Origin: an uncultured Eubacteriales bacterium
GTDB taxonomy: Bacteria; Bacillota; Clostridia; Christensenellales; UBA1242
NCBI GenBank assembly: GCA_949077035.1
Contig: CARUPR010000001.1
Coordinates: 62,001-126,000, forward strand
Reading direction: 5' to 3'
DNA length: 64,000 bases
Both the position numbers and the translations under genes were made by a program. How positions within the stretch are numbered: position 1 is the stretch's first letter; every line of letters starts with the position of its first letter. The notes beneath the pieces were generated by a model, which worked only from the letters and a program-made list of their open reading frames with translations, made no database searches and was not told the DNA's origin. Shown piece by piece: positions 37,032 through 52,400 of the stretch.

Positions 37032-37406
37032 ATGCTTGATATAAAAAGTAAACTGGTGCTTAAAATATTGTCAAAAGAATGTCCAAATGGCTCCTTCAAG
37101 ATTGTTGAGGCCAAGGACATAATCTCTGCCATGCCCAGCAAATATCGTGTTGATTTTGATGGCCTTGACAATATACTGATTTATCTTGAAAGACAGGAAT
37201 ATATATCAATAAAATATGATGATGACGGGGTATATTGCCTGTGCGTGCTGCCTTTTGGGAATGAGATATTAGAAACCGAACAGACACAAAAAAGAGAGGG
37301 TTCAACCCCCTCTCTCCTTTGGAAGAATATGCTCGCAAACTTCATAACCGCCCTAGCAGCCTCCCTGCTAACACTTCTAATAGCTTATTTAGCTTTGTTT
37401 AGATAA
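37032..37406 (+). CDS. Small tail-anchored protein with winged-helix-like N-terminus (paralogue B)
   Basis: 124 residues. It has the same plan as the divergent gene at 36589: MLDIKSKLVLKILSKEC, DIISAMPSKYRV, DGLDNILIYLERQEYISIKYDDDGVYCLCVLPFGNEIL (helix, then strand-like wing), then a C-terminal membrane helix (LANFITALAASLLTLLIAYLALF). No SD is visible; TAAAAT (37022-37027) ends 4 nt before the ATG. Its stop codon (37404-37406) directly abuts the stop of the giant lipoprotein on the other strand with no bases between, so there is no separate terminator. A membrane-tethered regulator or complex subunit is possible, but unproven. Confidence 0.65.
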   Translation: MLDIKSKLVLKILSKECPNGSFKIVEAKDIISAMPSKYRVDFDGLDNILIYLERQEYISIKYDDDGVYCLCVLPFGNEILETEQTQKREGSTPSLLWKNMLANFITALAASLLTLLIAYLALFR

Positions 37407-40400
37407 TCATAGAGATGGTTTGTTATGGTACGCGATAAGCCCAAATAATTCTTTATGGTCAATTGTCACTTTATAACTTACCCCGTCTTGTGTAACTTTA
37501 TAGCCACCAACTCCAAAAGCAAATTTCTTCTCTTTATATTTTTCGTTCTTAGTGTAGGTAGTATCAACTTCATTACACGAATCTTGGTTAAATTCTATAG
37601 AGTTTTTAACAAAGGTTGATAGTGTATATCTTTGACTATAACCTGTTAAACCAGCTGTGTTTTTGCCGACTGTAATTCCAATTTCAGTTTCTTCAAAGCC
37701 TGTTACATTGCTACATTCGCCTTTGCCACCACCATTTTTTACTTTGCCTTTTTCGACAACATAACCACCAGCACCGCCATTTCCGCCTAAACCTTTAATG
37801 ATTATACCAGAAGATTTTGCTGTAACAATATTTTCTTTTTCATTTCCATTTGGTAATAACAATGATAAACTCATACCGTTTCCGCCTTGAGTTCCATCTT
37901 TATCTTTTCCACCTTTTGCTCCGTCTTTACCATTGACTAAGGTAATGATTCCACCGATTTCAAGATTTTTAAATTCTGCAATATCGGCAAACAAATTAAA
38001 TGTGTTTTCATCATTCTTACAAGCATTGATTGAAAGATAAGATTTTAAACCATCGATAATAACTTTATCATTAAAGACAGCTGATTTTGTATAAGTTTGT
38101 CCACCTTTCTCGTATGACACATCAGAATTTATAATTGAACCATATAAAGAAACATTCTTTAAAATAACATTCATATTCTCTTGGCTAGTCTCATTAAATA
38201 GGAATGATTGTTGTCCATAAACTTCACTTAAAATATTTATATTATTCATAAATGAAGTTGAGCCAACATCGCCTAAGAGCTTGTTGATAAATGGATTATT
38301 ATTATTTGTTTTAATAGAATAACCATTTCCAATTATGTTTAAATTATTATGCTTGCTGCTTAAGCCTTCAATAAATGAAATATCCTGATTGAGAATGATA
38401 TCACATATAGCAGAAGTATCTGTTACATGAAATTCGCCACATTCACCATCTTCACCATTACTCCAAGATATAAATGCCTTACAATTCAATCTACTTTCAT
38501 TTTTATCTCTTAAGTAAACTTCAACATTTTTATCATTTTGGACATATTTGCTTTTTATGGTATCATCATCTATTATCATATTGCTATAATTAAGTTCAAA
38601 AGAAACACTGTCGTATGCAGGTATAGAAGCACTTTTGTATGAAATATTTGGGACTCTTACAGATGAAACTGGCCTTTCAGTATTGTCTTTTGTCTCAGGA
38701 TTATCATATATATCGCATAACAATTTTCCAGTATAATTCAATTCTGGTAAAACATTATAAGCACCATTTACATATATATAATCTTTATATTCTTTTGTTC
38801 CTGAACCTGTTTCTTCAAAAGAACTAATTTTTAAAAGTTCATCGCCAAAATAATTTACTTCTGGCAATGCATCAAAACTGTTACCGATAAATTCACTTAA
38901 ATTACTTGCTGAAGAATCTTTTCCAACATGAGGGATATAAACATTTTTTATGTCTAGTTCTGGGATGGAATCTTGATGAATACCGAATACCCATAAATTT
39001 TCACTAGATTCCAAGCAGTCTAACAGCTTATTTCCTACCTTCATTTCATATTGATTTTTTTCGGCATTTTGTGTCTCTCTTATAAAAATTAATTTATCGC
39101 CATCCTTAAGTTTATACTTTTGCCAACCATCTTCTGCTCCAATAGCCAGATATTCTTCACTGGAAACATTTGATGTAATAACAATATCTTCTTCACCTTC
39201 TTCATTAATTACTTTCGCTATATAATAAGTATCTTGTTCAGTTTTTGGTAAACCTTTAGCATCATAATAAGATATATATGAAGTTTTTCCAGTATTTTCA
39301 TTAACAATTTTAGTCAATATTAAAGTATTGCAAACTGAGTAATTATATCTACATATCTTTTCATGGTTTTCATTTTCAAACTCTTCCTTACTTACAAAAA
39401 GTAAAATATTTTTATCCTCAACCAATTGCTTTTTTGTATAAAGCTTTCCATAAGAATTGATTACAGTTTTCTTAGTTGCTAAATCAAAGCTTGCGTCAAC
39501 ATAATATTTACTTCTATTATCATCCATTTCTTCAAGAACCAACTGATAATCAAAAGATTCACTCATATTAGCCTGTCTTGCAAGTCGTGTAGAGAATACT
39601 TCTACTGAAACTTCATATAAAACATCTGGCTCTATATCTTCAATATCAAAATTAAAACTACTTAAAGATGATATACTTTCAAGATATTTTACTAAAGTAT
39701 CATCATTTTTTTTCTTCAATTTAAAATTAAAATAACTAGCTTCAATTTGATTATTTCCAGAAGTAATATGTGCGCTATACTTGTTTGGAGATAATGATGT
39801 CAAATTTAATTGCAGACCGCCCGCTTCTCCAATAGTGATAGAATTTCCATTTAAATAAATTTCTTCAGAAATTTTGTTATAACTTTCACTAAACTTACCA
39901 TTTTCATCATTAATTGTTATCCAATCAGATTCTTCACTTTCATATCTTGAATAATATGGCGCCTCTAATAATTTTTGTATAACAATTTCGACATCTTTTG
40001 CAAAATTATCTGATTTAATGAAAACATTATTATTTTCACTATCTTTTATTTGATTGACAGTAAATCTATTACCTCTGGCATCTGTTAAGGTTGCATTAGG
40101 GACAAATACAAACTTTCCATTTCCGGCTGCATCTACATCCTCATTTGCATATACTAAATAAATATAGTCATCACCATCTTTAGGTTCGTTTTCAGTAACA
40201 TAACTTTCTTTAGCCAATCTAACAATACCACCATCTATATAGTTGATATTTTTATCCATTGTATTATTGTCAATATTATCAACAACACAATACATATTGT
40301 TGCCATAGCTAAGTTTATAACCTTTTAAAGGTGTGAAATTTAAATTAAATAATTCCACTGCAATAGATTTTTCATCATTGTAATAATACTTTAAATTTTC

Positions 40401-43400
40401 TAAAGATTCTTCTATTGTTTGTGTATAGTCAAGACTAACTTTTATTTTAAAGGTTGCATCAATTATCTCTTTATCAAAAACATAGTAATCTATCACTGTT
40501 GCATTTGCATTTTCATCTCTATAAACTCTGTTTATTTTAGCAGAAATACTTTGATTCTTGTTTTCATTCAAACTTTCTACTTGAATGCTATACGCATCAA
40601 TATTATCAATAAAAGGAAGTTCGCTTGAGGTGTAAGTTTCATTTACAACATAGATTCCTGCCATAAATGCATTTTTCATATTGTTTTGATTTGCAAACTT
40701 AAATTTCTTACCAGCAATAGTTGTATCTTTGATATTTTCAGCCTCTTCTTTTTCTTGACTTAAACAAGCTGTTTTAATATCATTTTTACTTGCAAAAACA
40801 ATTTCATTTTTATTTTCCTTAGTAGGAATTACATCATTTGAAATCATTGTTTTGTTTTCATCTTTATCGCCATAAACGTATCTAGAATAATTTATGACAA
40901 CATTTCTCATGCAATATTCATATAGTAAATAATTATTGTCTTTGTCTTCAACATCTGTTTTAAAACAATCATTATCTTTTCTATCAGAAAGACCTTTCAC
41001 TTCTTTTTGTTGATAAGATAATAATTCACTTACAAAAGGAGGGCGTTTTAATTTATTATAATAAGTTCCACCTGCACCATCCCAAATTAGAGTTCTTGTC
41101 ACAGTAAGATTTTGTTTGTTTGACAATTTTAAGACATAACTTTTTGGCAATCCTAAAGAATCAACTGACCTTACTGAAATATTTTCATTATTTAATGTTG
41201 GCAATTGATAAGAAAATTCACTACGAAATTTGTAATAATTATATACATACCATTGGTCTTGCCAAATATTTCCAAAGATTACTCCGAATATACCTCCCAT
41301 TACATAACTCAATGAAGACATTGTATGAGTCCTATTAATAGTGTATTGGGTTATATCATCATCTTTGCCTTCCGATAATAATCCTGCAATTTGACCATCA
41401 CTTAGAATGTTATTTAATGCATCCTTAAAAATAATAGTATTGATTTTTGCAGCTGAACCATTTGCGTAAATTGTAGAATAATCATTCTGACGTTCATTTA
41501 ATCTAATAAAACTATTGGTAATTGTAGAATTAGATTCTTTATAACCTATACCATAAGCAAAAACATTTTGTTGAGAAGTTTGTTTTAATACAAGATTTAT
41601 ATTTTGTACCATCGCTTCAGTAATATCTAACTTTGTCAATTTTTGACCATTATATTCCCAATCCCACTCGGTGGTTGGATTTTGTCCTAAAGCCTCAACT
41701 GTCCCTTCATTATAACAGCCTGTTATACTTCCGCCTGCTATATATCCAACAATTCCGCCAGCATAAGACTTGCCATTGACGCTACCATCAGAATTATAAG
41801 AACCATTGCTCTTATTACCAGACTTAATCATACCTGCATTATAGCTGTTTGAAATAGCACCAGTGTTGAGTTTTCCTACAAGACCGCCTGTATAAAATGT
41901 GCCTTTTGTTGACACAACAGCGGATTGTGTTGCGTAATTTCCAAGCACTGAAGTTGAGTTGTAACTATAATCAATTGTCGAACTTGACAAAGTTTCATTA
42001 GTAGTTTTTTCATCTGCAACTTCACCTACAAGACCGCCTAACATAAGGGTTTTGCCATCTGCAGCCCTTGCGTTTATTGGCCCGTAGTTTGAACAGAACT
42101 TCATCTGAGAATTTATAAGCTTTCCTACAATACCACCTGCAGTCAAATTGTCGCCACCAGCTACATTAATATCAATCATATTTGTCACTGCATGGATATA
42201 AGAATTTTTTGCAGTTTCTGCAAGTCCACCTATAATTTTTGCTGAATTGTTTGCCAAACTTCCTGATAAAGTGATGTTTGAAACAAGTGCATTTTCAATT
42301 TCTTTAGCAAATAAAGATGTTATTATTGTTGCATCAGTCAAACGAAGATTGATAACTTGAGTTGATATCTCGTTTGCTCTTGAATTTTCAGTTTGAGTTT
42401 TATTAATAGAGGCAAACAAGGTTTTATCTAAATGTCTTATTGTATTGCCTTGTCCGTCAAACTTGCCTGTAAAGTTTCCAATATTTTTTGCATCATCATA
42501 TTCAGTATTATCTTTACCAGTCACTTTGTTTGCAATATCAATATCATATCTAAGGATGAAATTGCCATTTAATCCATCATTTCCTACATCTGCCATCTTT
42601 GAAAGAATAGCAAGGTTTGGAATGATATAATAATATGATTTTGCCTCTTTGGTTGAGCTTGCTTCTTCTGGTTTTTGTCCATTTTCTAAACGAACATACT
42701 CATTTTCTATAATATAATTATCATAGAGGTTTTCGTCAGCAATCTTTTTAGCCGAGTCAAATGCTTTATCTCCAAGTCTTACACGTTTTGTTTGTGACTC
42801 TTTCAAATAAGTATAAGAAGAAGTTTTCAAGTATGGGTATTTAAGAGTTGGATATCCATAATTGAAATCATAATCACAAACCCATTTATTGGTTGCACCT
42901 GTAAAATTGACTGATGGATTGTATGTTGTTACACCATCTTCTGTTGTGTCTGCATTCATTAAGTCAGAGTGAGTCTTAACTGCAGCATCAACTTTAACAA
43001 CTCTATTTTCATTTTTCTTAACTACTTCTTTGAAATAATTTAAGCTGTCATAATCTGCATAGCAATTATTCTTTGTGCCTGCAGTGCCAAATATGCCTTT
43101 ATCACCACTGTTGACATCATCTTGATTTGTATAATCGTGCAAGTCAAGTTTGTTGATTGCATAGCAATTATTTAAAGTAGTTTTAGAACTTGCATTTGTG
43201 AAAGCATAAACATTTGAAGAAATCAAAGTTTTGATGCTGCCTGAAGCATAGGTATTTTCAATAATTCTTCCTATAGATTCAGCTTCTTCATCATCAGTCT
43301 TTGCAATGCCATAAACATTGCCTGCTTTTTTGCTTTCGCCTTCTTCTGAAATTCCGCCTGCTCTGTATGTGATATCTAAATCTGTTGAGCAGTCAAAAAT

Positions 43401-46400
43401 TCTTCCTGAATAGAGATTTCCAACAATACCTGAAACAGTGCGGGTCTTTTCTCCGCCAACATCAAAAGTTCCTCTGACATTGATTGCATAGATTATGGTG
43501 TTGTCATACATTGCTTCAACAACAGGAGCCACATAATCAAGTGTATCCCCGCCATCAATCTTTTCATATTTTACATCAACATCCAAAGCAAACCCTGCTG
43601 CAAATGAATAACCTTTTAAAGATTTAATAAGTGCAGAAGTTTCCATATTATTGTTTATATTGCCTGAAATCTTATTGTATTTGATTTGATTGCCGTCACC
43701 AATAATCGCAACATTTTCTAAATCGAAAGTTTGATTATCATTTGCATCAACATCTTGAATTTGTCCTTTGAAATCATTTGATATTGTATAATATCTGATT
43801 CCATTAAATGGTTTTGCAGTTTCATTATTCAATGCTTTCAATCTATAATTTTGCACATTGACTGTGCCAGGATTGAGCTTGTTTATAGATGAAGTATTGC
43901 CTAATTTGTTACTAATTATAGAAGTAATTAAATTATTAGTGTTATTATTCTCTCGTGCAGAATTTTGTTGGCCACCACTTGGGAATGCTGCCTCATAACC
44001 ATTGCTATAACTTCCATTGACATAACCAATATCTATGCCATGTTCATCATTTGCAAGAACAACTGCATGGTTATAATAATTACTATTCCATTGGTCGTTT
44101 GCATCATTTAAAACACTTTTTCCAAACAATGCATTTGCAGTGTTTGAAATTGTTTGATATTTTGCATTATGTGATGTTGTGATTGTATAGTTGTTATGAA
44201 TATTATATTTCACATTTGATAAATCACCTATAAGCCCACCAAAGTTGTAACTTTCTAAATTATAATCTTTTTTTCCTAAAGTTGAACTTTCATCTGAACT
44301 ATCATCTGAATTATCATACTCTACAAATACATCACCATAATTGTAATTTTCAGCCATTTCGACATTTGCTTTTATATTTTCTTCGGCCTTATTATTCACA
44401 CTTCCGATAGAGCCACCTGCGGTAACATTGCCGTCATTAATTTTATTACCATAGATTTTAGCTACGCCACCAAATGCAGTATTTTTTAAACTTAAACTAT
44501 CGTTTGCATTTGCAAAGTCAATTTGACCTAATATTCCACCAAATACCAAATTCTTAACATTTGAATAAACTGCACCATTAAAGTGAATTAAATTATTTCC
44601 TTCGCCAGTAATTTCATATTTTCGTCCGCTAGTAATAGTTCCGACATCAATATTTCCTACAATACCGCCAGCATAAATACTTGCTGCAACATCATCACTT
44701 ACCTTAAATTCTGTGCTTGCAATAATTTTGCCCATAATAGAAAGGTTTGCGGCATCTGACTTTCCGACAACTGAGCCTATTGCCAACACGTCGCTTGCTT
44801 TTACGCAAATATTGTTGACTTTGTTATCGCTTATAGGATTGATTATCAAATCTTTTGAAGAAATACTCAATTCAGCATTTGAATAACCTACAGCGCCACC
44901 TATATATGCGGTTTTGACTGAAACAGGTGTTATTCTTTCATCACCTGTAGCTGGAACATAATCTTGTTTGAAATCATTTTTATTTGATTTAAATAATGTA
45001 TCATTTTTAGCTTCATTGTTTTCAATTCCAACAACGCCAAAGTCTATTTGTTTATAACCAGAAACGCTAAATAAACCACTTTGACAGCCAATCAAACCAC
45101 CGGCATTTAAAGTTTTAACTTCTCCATCTACAAACAATGAAAGATTCATTGTTGCATCAGTTGCATTAAAGTCGATTGTGCTGTTGCCTTGATTGAAACC
45201 AAAGATTCCACCAACTCTTAGGTTGCCTACTTTTTCTTCTGTTTCCAATTTAAAGTTGACAAAAGTGCTTAATGCATCTTCGCCATTTGTTTGAAGATTG
45301 TTTATAGGCAAAGCTTCCTCTGACAACGCAATAGCACCAAAATAACCACCCAAGTTTAAAGTTGCGTCAGCACATTTATTACCTATATAGATTAATGGAT
45401 TGCTTGCATTATCTGTGTTGCCTCTTGCCCTCTTAATTGCAGACAATTTGAAATTGAGCATATATGCAGCAGCTTCTTTTGCTTTTTGAGCAACACCAAA
45501 ATAGGTTGCAACATTATAAATGCTGTAATTTCCATCAATGATTGTCATAATATCGCAAGGAATTTCTATATTCTCAACTTGAATATTTTTACTTGCCAAA
45601 GCTGTGTCGGTAAGCTCTATCCTTCCGGCAATTAAACCTGCATTGAGAGTCCCATTTTTAGGATTCTTAAAATTTCCATCTTCTTCGATTGTTACCAAAT
45701 ATCCATCTTTCTTTTTTGAATTTATTTTAAGACGAGAAATATTTGTATTTGCAATGTTTGCAGCAACAAGACCTATATCTGTATTTGTGCTTGATGCTGA
45801 AACTTTAAATATGACAGGACTATCAACATTTAATGTCAGTCCATCAATTTCACAGCCATCCAAATCTGATAATACAAATAGTCCGCCCTTGCCTTTTGCG
45901 TCAGGTATCGAAACTACTATCTCACCTGTGCCATTTGCAGTTTGATAATCAACTTCAACATTTTCTACCTTGAAGCCAATAGAAACAGATTCGATAAAGT
46001 TTCTGTCTGAAATAATCTTAACAGGCTCGCCAGGAGCAACTTCATATACTCCGCCAACAAGCTTGCCGGCAAATCTTCTTATCACTGTGTCATGGTCTTC
46101 AAAATATTCACGTAAATCTATGTGACCATAGACTTCACTTCCCTTTGATTCAAGACCACGAATATAAACAGTTGCATTTGTCCCCTGCATCTTGCTGAAA
46201 ATTTCTTCAACATTATACTGGTCAAGATAAAGGACGTCACTTGTTCTCTTGTATTTGATGCTTGGGAAGAGTTTATTCATATCATGTTCCCAATTTGCCA
46301 TATTCCAAACACCTGAGCCAAGGAATCCGGCATTTGTATATTGCCAGCCCACCGAAGAATTTTCATAAGAACGAGGAGATTCAATTAAATAATAACATTC

Positions 46401-49400
46401 TCCAAGTCCTTCTTTTTCAAAGACATTTTCATCTCTTGCATCAATATTTCCAAACAGATTTAATGATACAGAGCCGCCTTTAGAGTTTTTATAATAGCTT
46501 TCAAATACGCCAATTGATGGCAGATATTTTTCGCCACCGCCTGAGCTTGCATCATAAGAGTTATCAAAGAACTCTACCAAGTTGATATATGATTTATAGT
46601 CATTTTTATTGTTAGTTTCATTATAAATCACATTATCAAGTTCTATTTTTCCTTCCTGACCAATCTTAGCAAACTGGCCAACAATGAAGTTTACCCTATA
46701 AATTTGTGAAATATTTGTTTGATTATCGGTAATTGCCTGATAGGTTTTTGTTTGATAATTATATGTTGTGATATAATTAAAGGCATTTACAGACATCATA
46801 ACAACTCTTGAAGCCTCGCCCAGAATTTGACCAACAATTCCACCTGCATAAGTGAGGTCGCCTTCATGCTCTGGAGTCACACTTCTTGCACGGACGTCAC
46901 CAATTGCATAGACTTCATTCATATAATATTTTGTATAATAATCGGCGTTTTCATAAACGGTGATTTGATATGGTGAGGTATCTTTAAGAATCAATCCTCC
47001 AATTACACCACCTGCATAATCGGTTGTTGGAGATGCAACATTGAGTTTTGAATATGATATAACCATACTTCCACTATAAGCCACACCCACAAGTCCGCCA
47101 ATGTATCTTTGAGAATAATTTTTACCCTCCAAATAGAAGATATCCAAAATTCCACGAGGTGCACTGTTGTCACCAAGATAGAATTTTGACATATTATTTT
47201 CAATACTATCTTGGGTTGTCGCGTCATGGTCGGCAAAGATTCTATTGAGAGAACCAAATGATTGACCAATAACACCGCCTGCAAAATATTTTGTAGCAAT
47301 GATATGTGATTTTGATGTTCCGTCAATAGTTACGCCAACATCTCGGATAATTGTCTGATATCCTACAAGACCAAAGGCACCGCCAACAACTTGACCTTCA
47401 ATATAAATTGTTCCGCTTACTCTGATATTTTTAATGTTAAAGTTTTCAGATTGATTGATATCAAAGGCAGGAAGATTGACACGATAGTTGTCAACAAAGC
47501 CTAATACGCCACCGGCATAAGAATAATTTTCAAGTGAAGCAATAAGAGATGAAGAATAGTTTGTATTATAATTTAAGTTGTTTCCTACATCAGTCCTTAA
47601 AGCTTGAAGTGAGCCAGGGCCTTTATTTGCCTCATCAGAAACAAAGAAATTGTCGTCAGTTGTGTTGTCGCTAAGATAAGTTCTGGCAATGACATTTGGG
47701 TTTTGAACTTTGATACCCTTGATTGTGTTGTCGCCAATAACAAATCCTGCAAGACCACCTGCAAAATTGTATCCGGTAAGGATTGCATTTTCTTCAAAAG
47801 AAACATTGATGCCCACAACGACAGAATCTTTAATGTATCCTGCCAAAGCACCCGCCATGGTCACAACTGAGCCATCAACTTGATTTAAAGAAATATTAAG
47901 ATTTTTTACAACTGGTTGGGCGCCACGGCCACGTTTTTCAATTGACCTAAACAGACCAAGAGCAACACCCCTTTCTTCAGTTGCAAGCGAAAGACCTGAA
48001 ATGGTAAATCCATTTCCATACAAAGTCCCCGCAAAAGCTTTTGATGATGATGGAAGGACGGTTACATTATCACCATTTGCAATATCAGAAAGGTTGATGT
48101 TGTCAACAATTCGATAAGTCCCCCACATAACAGTTGAATTGAAATATTCACGAATATAAGAAGAAGTGCTTGTGCCGCTGACACTTACAAAGTCTTCTGC
48201 ATCAGTAATGATAATTGGGTTGTTTTCTCCACCAAGTGAAGTATCAATCCTTATGCTTGTATCGGTAAAGACAAGTGTTGAATAAGGAAGTATATATTTA
48301 CCCTTTTCATCCTCACCTGTCACACCCTCAAAGCCATCATTTTCTACATAAAGAATGTATCTATGAGAAACTGAAACATTGTCAGTGCTTACAAGGAAGA
48401 TTCCTTGGTCTTTAACAACCTTCCAAATACCATCATTTGCCCCACTTGCGATAGCAAAGCCATAGAAAAGAGATTCTTTATCTGGGGTTGGAATTAAAAC
48501 CGCACCAGTTTTATTTTGAGTTTCTGTTGTATTATCTGTTGATTCTTCGGTATCTTCATAAGCTTTGTTGAAGAAATAACAGTTGATATATTCACCTTCT
48601 ACAAGAAGTTCTCCCTTGCTGTTTACGCCAGAGAAGTTCATCTGAGTATTCATAGAATTTTCAATTTGAGAAGCTGAATAAGCATTTTCTATAATTCCTC
48701 TATTTTCATAAACAAAACCTGAAGCAAGATAAACACTTGTTTCGCTGTTTGAATTTGCAATAAGGACATTTGAATAGCAGTCGTTGATTTTTCCTTCATT
48801 TTGGTAAACAAAACCAACAACATAACCCTTTTTAGATTTGATTGAAGAGCCTTCATAGGCAAAATCAGAATATTCTGGCATATCTGGTGAAGAAGGAAGA
48901 CCCTCAACATAACTTACATTGATTGTTGAATTGTTTATTCCAACAAAACCACTTGTATAATATTTTGTTGTATCAGATTGGTTTTCCATATCAATCTTCT
49001 TGACAAAGCTTGATGCAATATTGCCGTTTGTGTTGTTAAGCACTAAGCCAGCCATATTTCCTTGACCAATTATATTAAATACCCCAAGCTTTTGGTTTGT
49101 TGCATATGTTTCACCAGTTGGGCTATTGTTTAGATTTCTTTCATCGCCTATTACAACGATAGAATCGCCACCTACGCGAGAATTTGTGATAGAACCATTG
49201 TTATTCAACACAAGACCTGCAATTTGGGTTGACCAATCGTCGGTATTTCCATTGAGATAAATTGCTTCTTCATTTTCACCATTGGTATATTTTACATTGA
49301 TACCTTCTGGCAAATTGTGTTTTACAGTTGCAGGATAGTTTAACAAATCAACTTCACCCATTGCTGTTTTATCAGTATAGAAAGAAACAACTTCGCAATT

Positions 49401-52400
49401 GGTAATAATACCTGAGTTTGTAATTGCAAGACCTGCAATATTTATATCTTTAAATTTAAAGGTGTCAACTGTGATTTGACCGCCATTATAGAGGTTTACT
49501 CTCACATTTTTCAAGATTGTATTATCTGTCACATTATTAAATAAAGCAAGATTTAATGCAGTTGAATTTGAGTTGGAAACATTATATGATTTGATATAAA
49601 TTGTATGACCATTTCCGTCAAAACTATTGATAGCAGAGCTATCAAAAGGAGTAAAGTTTTCAAGTATGATATCATTTGTGAGAATATAGTCATGAGCAGT
49701 TGAATTTTCGCCAAAGTTTGAAGGATTCAATTTCTTAAAATCTGCAGCATTTTTAATTAAAAGTGGCAAGTCAGGGTCAGAATAAGCATCAATGTTTATT
49801 GTAAACAATGTTTCAAAGTCTTGAGTGTTGCCGCCGGCAGAAATATATGTTTTTAATGCAAGCACAACAGAAGTGTTTATTTTTGTGCCTGTAAATGAAA
49901 TTGAATTGGTTTTTTCATCAAAATTATATTCAAAAGGTTTATCAATGGTGTTATCTTTTATTGATATACGCTCATTTCCGTTTACAAAGTAAAGACGGTC
50001 TAAAAGATTTTGAACTTGCAAGTCCTTATTTTCACCAACATATTTATAGTTTACAAAATAATTATATTTTTTAAGTTCATCATTTTCAACTGGTGTATAA
50101 ACCTTGTCACTGCCCTCGCCATCAACCTTTGCAGGATAATATTGAGCACCTGAGAATAAATCACGCTTTTTTCTTAATTCACTGATAGCTTTTTCAATTT
50201 CAGGTGTTGAAGCAACATCATAATCTTCAGGAATGAGATTATATTCTATATTGATAGGTTTTGGCACACCCTGCCAAATAGTTATATTTTTTTCGCTGTT
50301 GCCATTAATCGTGATGTTGTCGCCATCAACTTTAAAGTCAACAAGAATTGCAGTTGAAACAACTGTCTTTATCTCTTTAAAGCCGTTCAATTCTCTTGAA
50401 ACTTGAGCCCCAATATAGAAGACATCAGATTCAGCTGTTGCATCTGGGAAAGCATAGAGAGTTGCGGTATAAATCTTAATACCTCTTACCTCATCAATCA
50501 CCGGCTTGCTGAGAGAAGAAAGTGAAACTCCTTTAGTATTGCCTTCTAAAGTAAGATTATCAATAGTTTGGTCTGCAAAAACTTCAATTTTTACATTTGA
50601 CTTTGCACCTTTTGCTATGTAAGCAGTGTTTGCCCCATCAATTGTGATGGTAGGTTCTGCCAAATAACTTATTGTCATAAAGTAATTTACAAAGTGGATA
50701 AGATTGCTGTTGCTATCAAAGAATTTAGCAGTAAATTTAAGTGTTGAATCTTTATTTATTGTTGAATTTATCCAAAGTTTATAATAAAGTGTGCCCTTTT
50801 CGTCAGCTTTTGGATAGAATCTTAAAACAGGACCAACTTCTTCAATGTCGCCGCCACCCACATTTCTACGTTTGAAGAGGGTATTTGAATCATCATATCT
50901 TTGCATAACTTCGATATTCACAGCTTCAGATACAGTTGCTTCTGAATAAGAAAGTTCTACATAGTCATAATATGCAAATTCAGGATTTACATTTATTTGA
51001 AGGATTGAGCTGTTGCTTGGAGCAAGAACAGATGTTTCATTGCCCACTTCATGAACTTCTATTATATTATTTGAAGAATCATGTCTATAGAAAGAACCTT
51101 TAATCTTTTTATTTGAAACATCAATATTATTAAATTTTTGTCTTGAAAGAGCAAGAGTGAAAGTCCCACCCCATTCTTCACTTGAATTGCCACTATCTGA
51201 CATAAAGAATACATCAAAGTCCATATCTTGAGAAACAAGAGCTCTATATTCATCATTAATTTCAAAGATTACATCATAAACATATGTCTTTAAGTTTGAA
51301 TCGGCTTTATCAGTATTTTCGCTTATACCAACTTTGTTGATAAAAGCTTTTAAGATTGCTTTATCTTGACCATTCAAGGTGTAAAGCAACACATTTTTAT
51401 CATCAGCAAGAGTTGAAGAGATAAGTCTTTCACCGTCATAACTTATCACTGGATAGATGCTGTCGCTATCATTTGTTGTCTTAATTTCAACCTTTTGAGA
51501 GGCATTGGTTGATGGAGTGATTGCCAGTGTTTTATTTGAAATGTCAAAAGAAATCACACCTTCAACAGGACGGATATCAAAATTTCTTGTAAACTCTTCT
51601 TTAACCGCGTTTTGGAAGATTGCCTCATCAAAAATTTTAGGAGCAACCTTAAAGTTGGTCAAAACTGACCTGTCACTTGCAGAAACTTTGAAGCCTGCGA
51701 AAGAAACATCATCAACAGCTACAAGTTCTTCACTTTCTGCCAAACCAGAATTTGATGAATTGATTATATCAAGAGTGATATTTTCATCCACCTTCAATTC
51801 ATAAGCAGAAGCAAGTGTGCCTATGAAAATTTGAGATTTTTCAAGGGTTGTAATAAATGCTCTTGAGCGTGTTTTTTGAAGAGTAATAATTGAATTGTCT
51901 ACAACATAATCAACCCTATTTACAGAATCAATCCAAGAAATCATGATATCTGAAAGAGCATAAACAACTTTTATATTGATTTCTTTCAAAAGTGATACAT
52001 CATGCTTAGACGCAAGAGTAAGCTTAATTGACCCAGTCTTTAAAATTTGAAGGTCGCTTCCAACAATTTTTACAACAGAGCTGTTTGAAGAAGATACTAT
52101 AATATTGTTGTTGAAACTATCTTTGTCTGCCCCTATTAGGTCTGTCAAAGAAATTGTGTTTAAAGCATTTAAATCTTTAAGCTCTGATGTTGTAAGCTCA
52201 CCTATTTCATCCTTCAAAGCATAATTGAAAAGAATACCATTATTGCTGTCAACCTTCAATGAATTATAATATCCATTAATTGATTTATAGGTGTCAACAG
52301 AATAATTTACATTTGATACAAATTCATCTTGCATCAAGTCTTTAAGGTGAGGCTGACCTTTATTTACATATTGTTTAAAGTTTGGTCCTTCAAAAACAAA

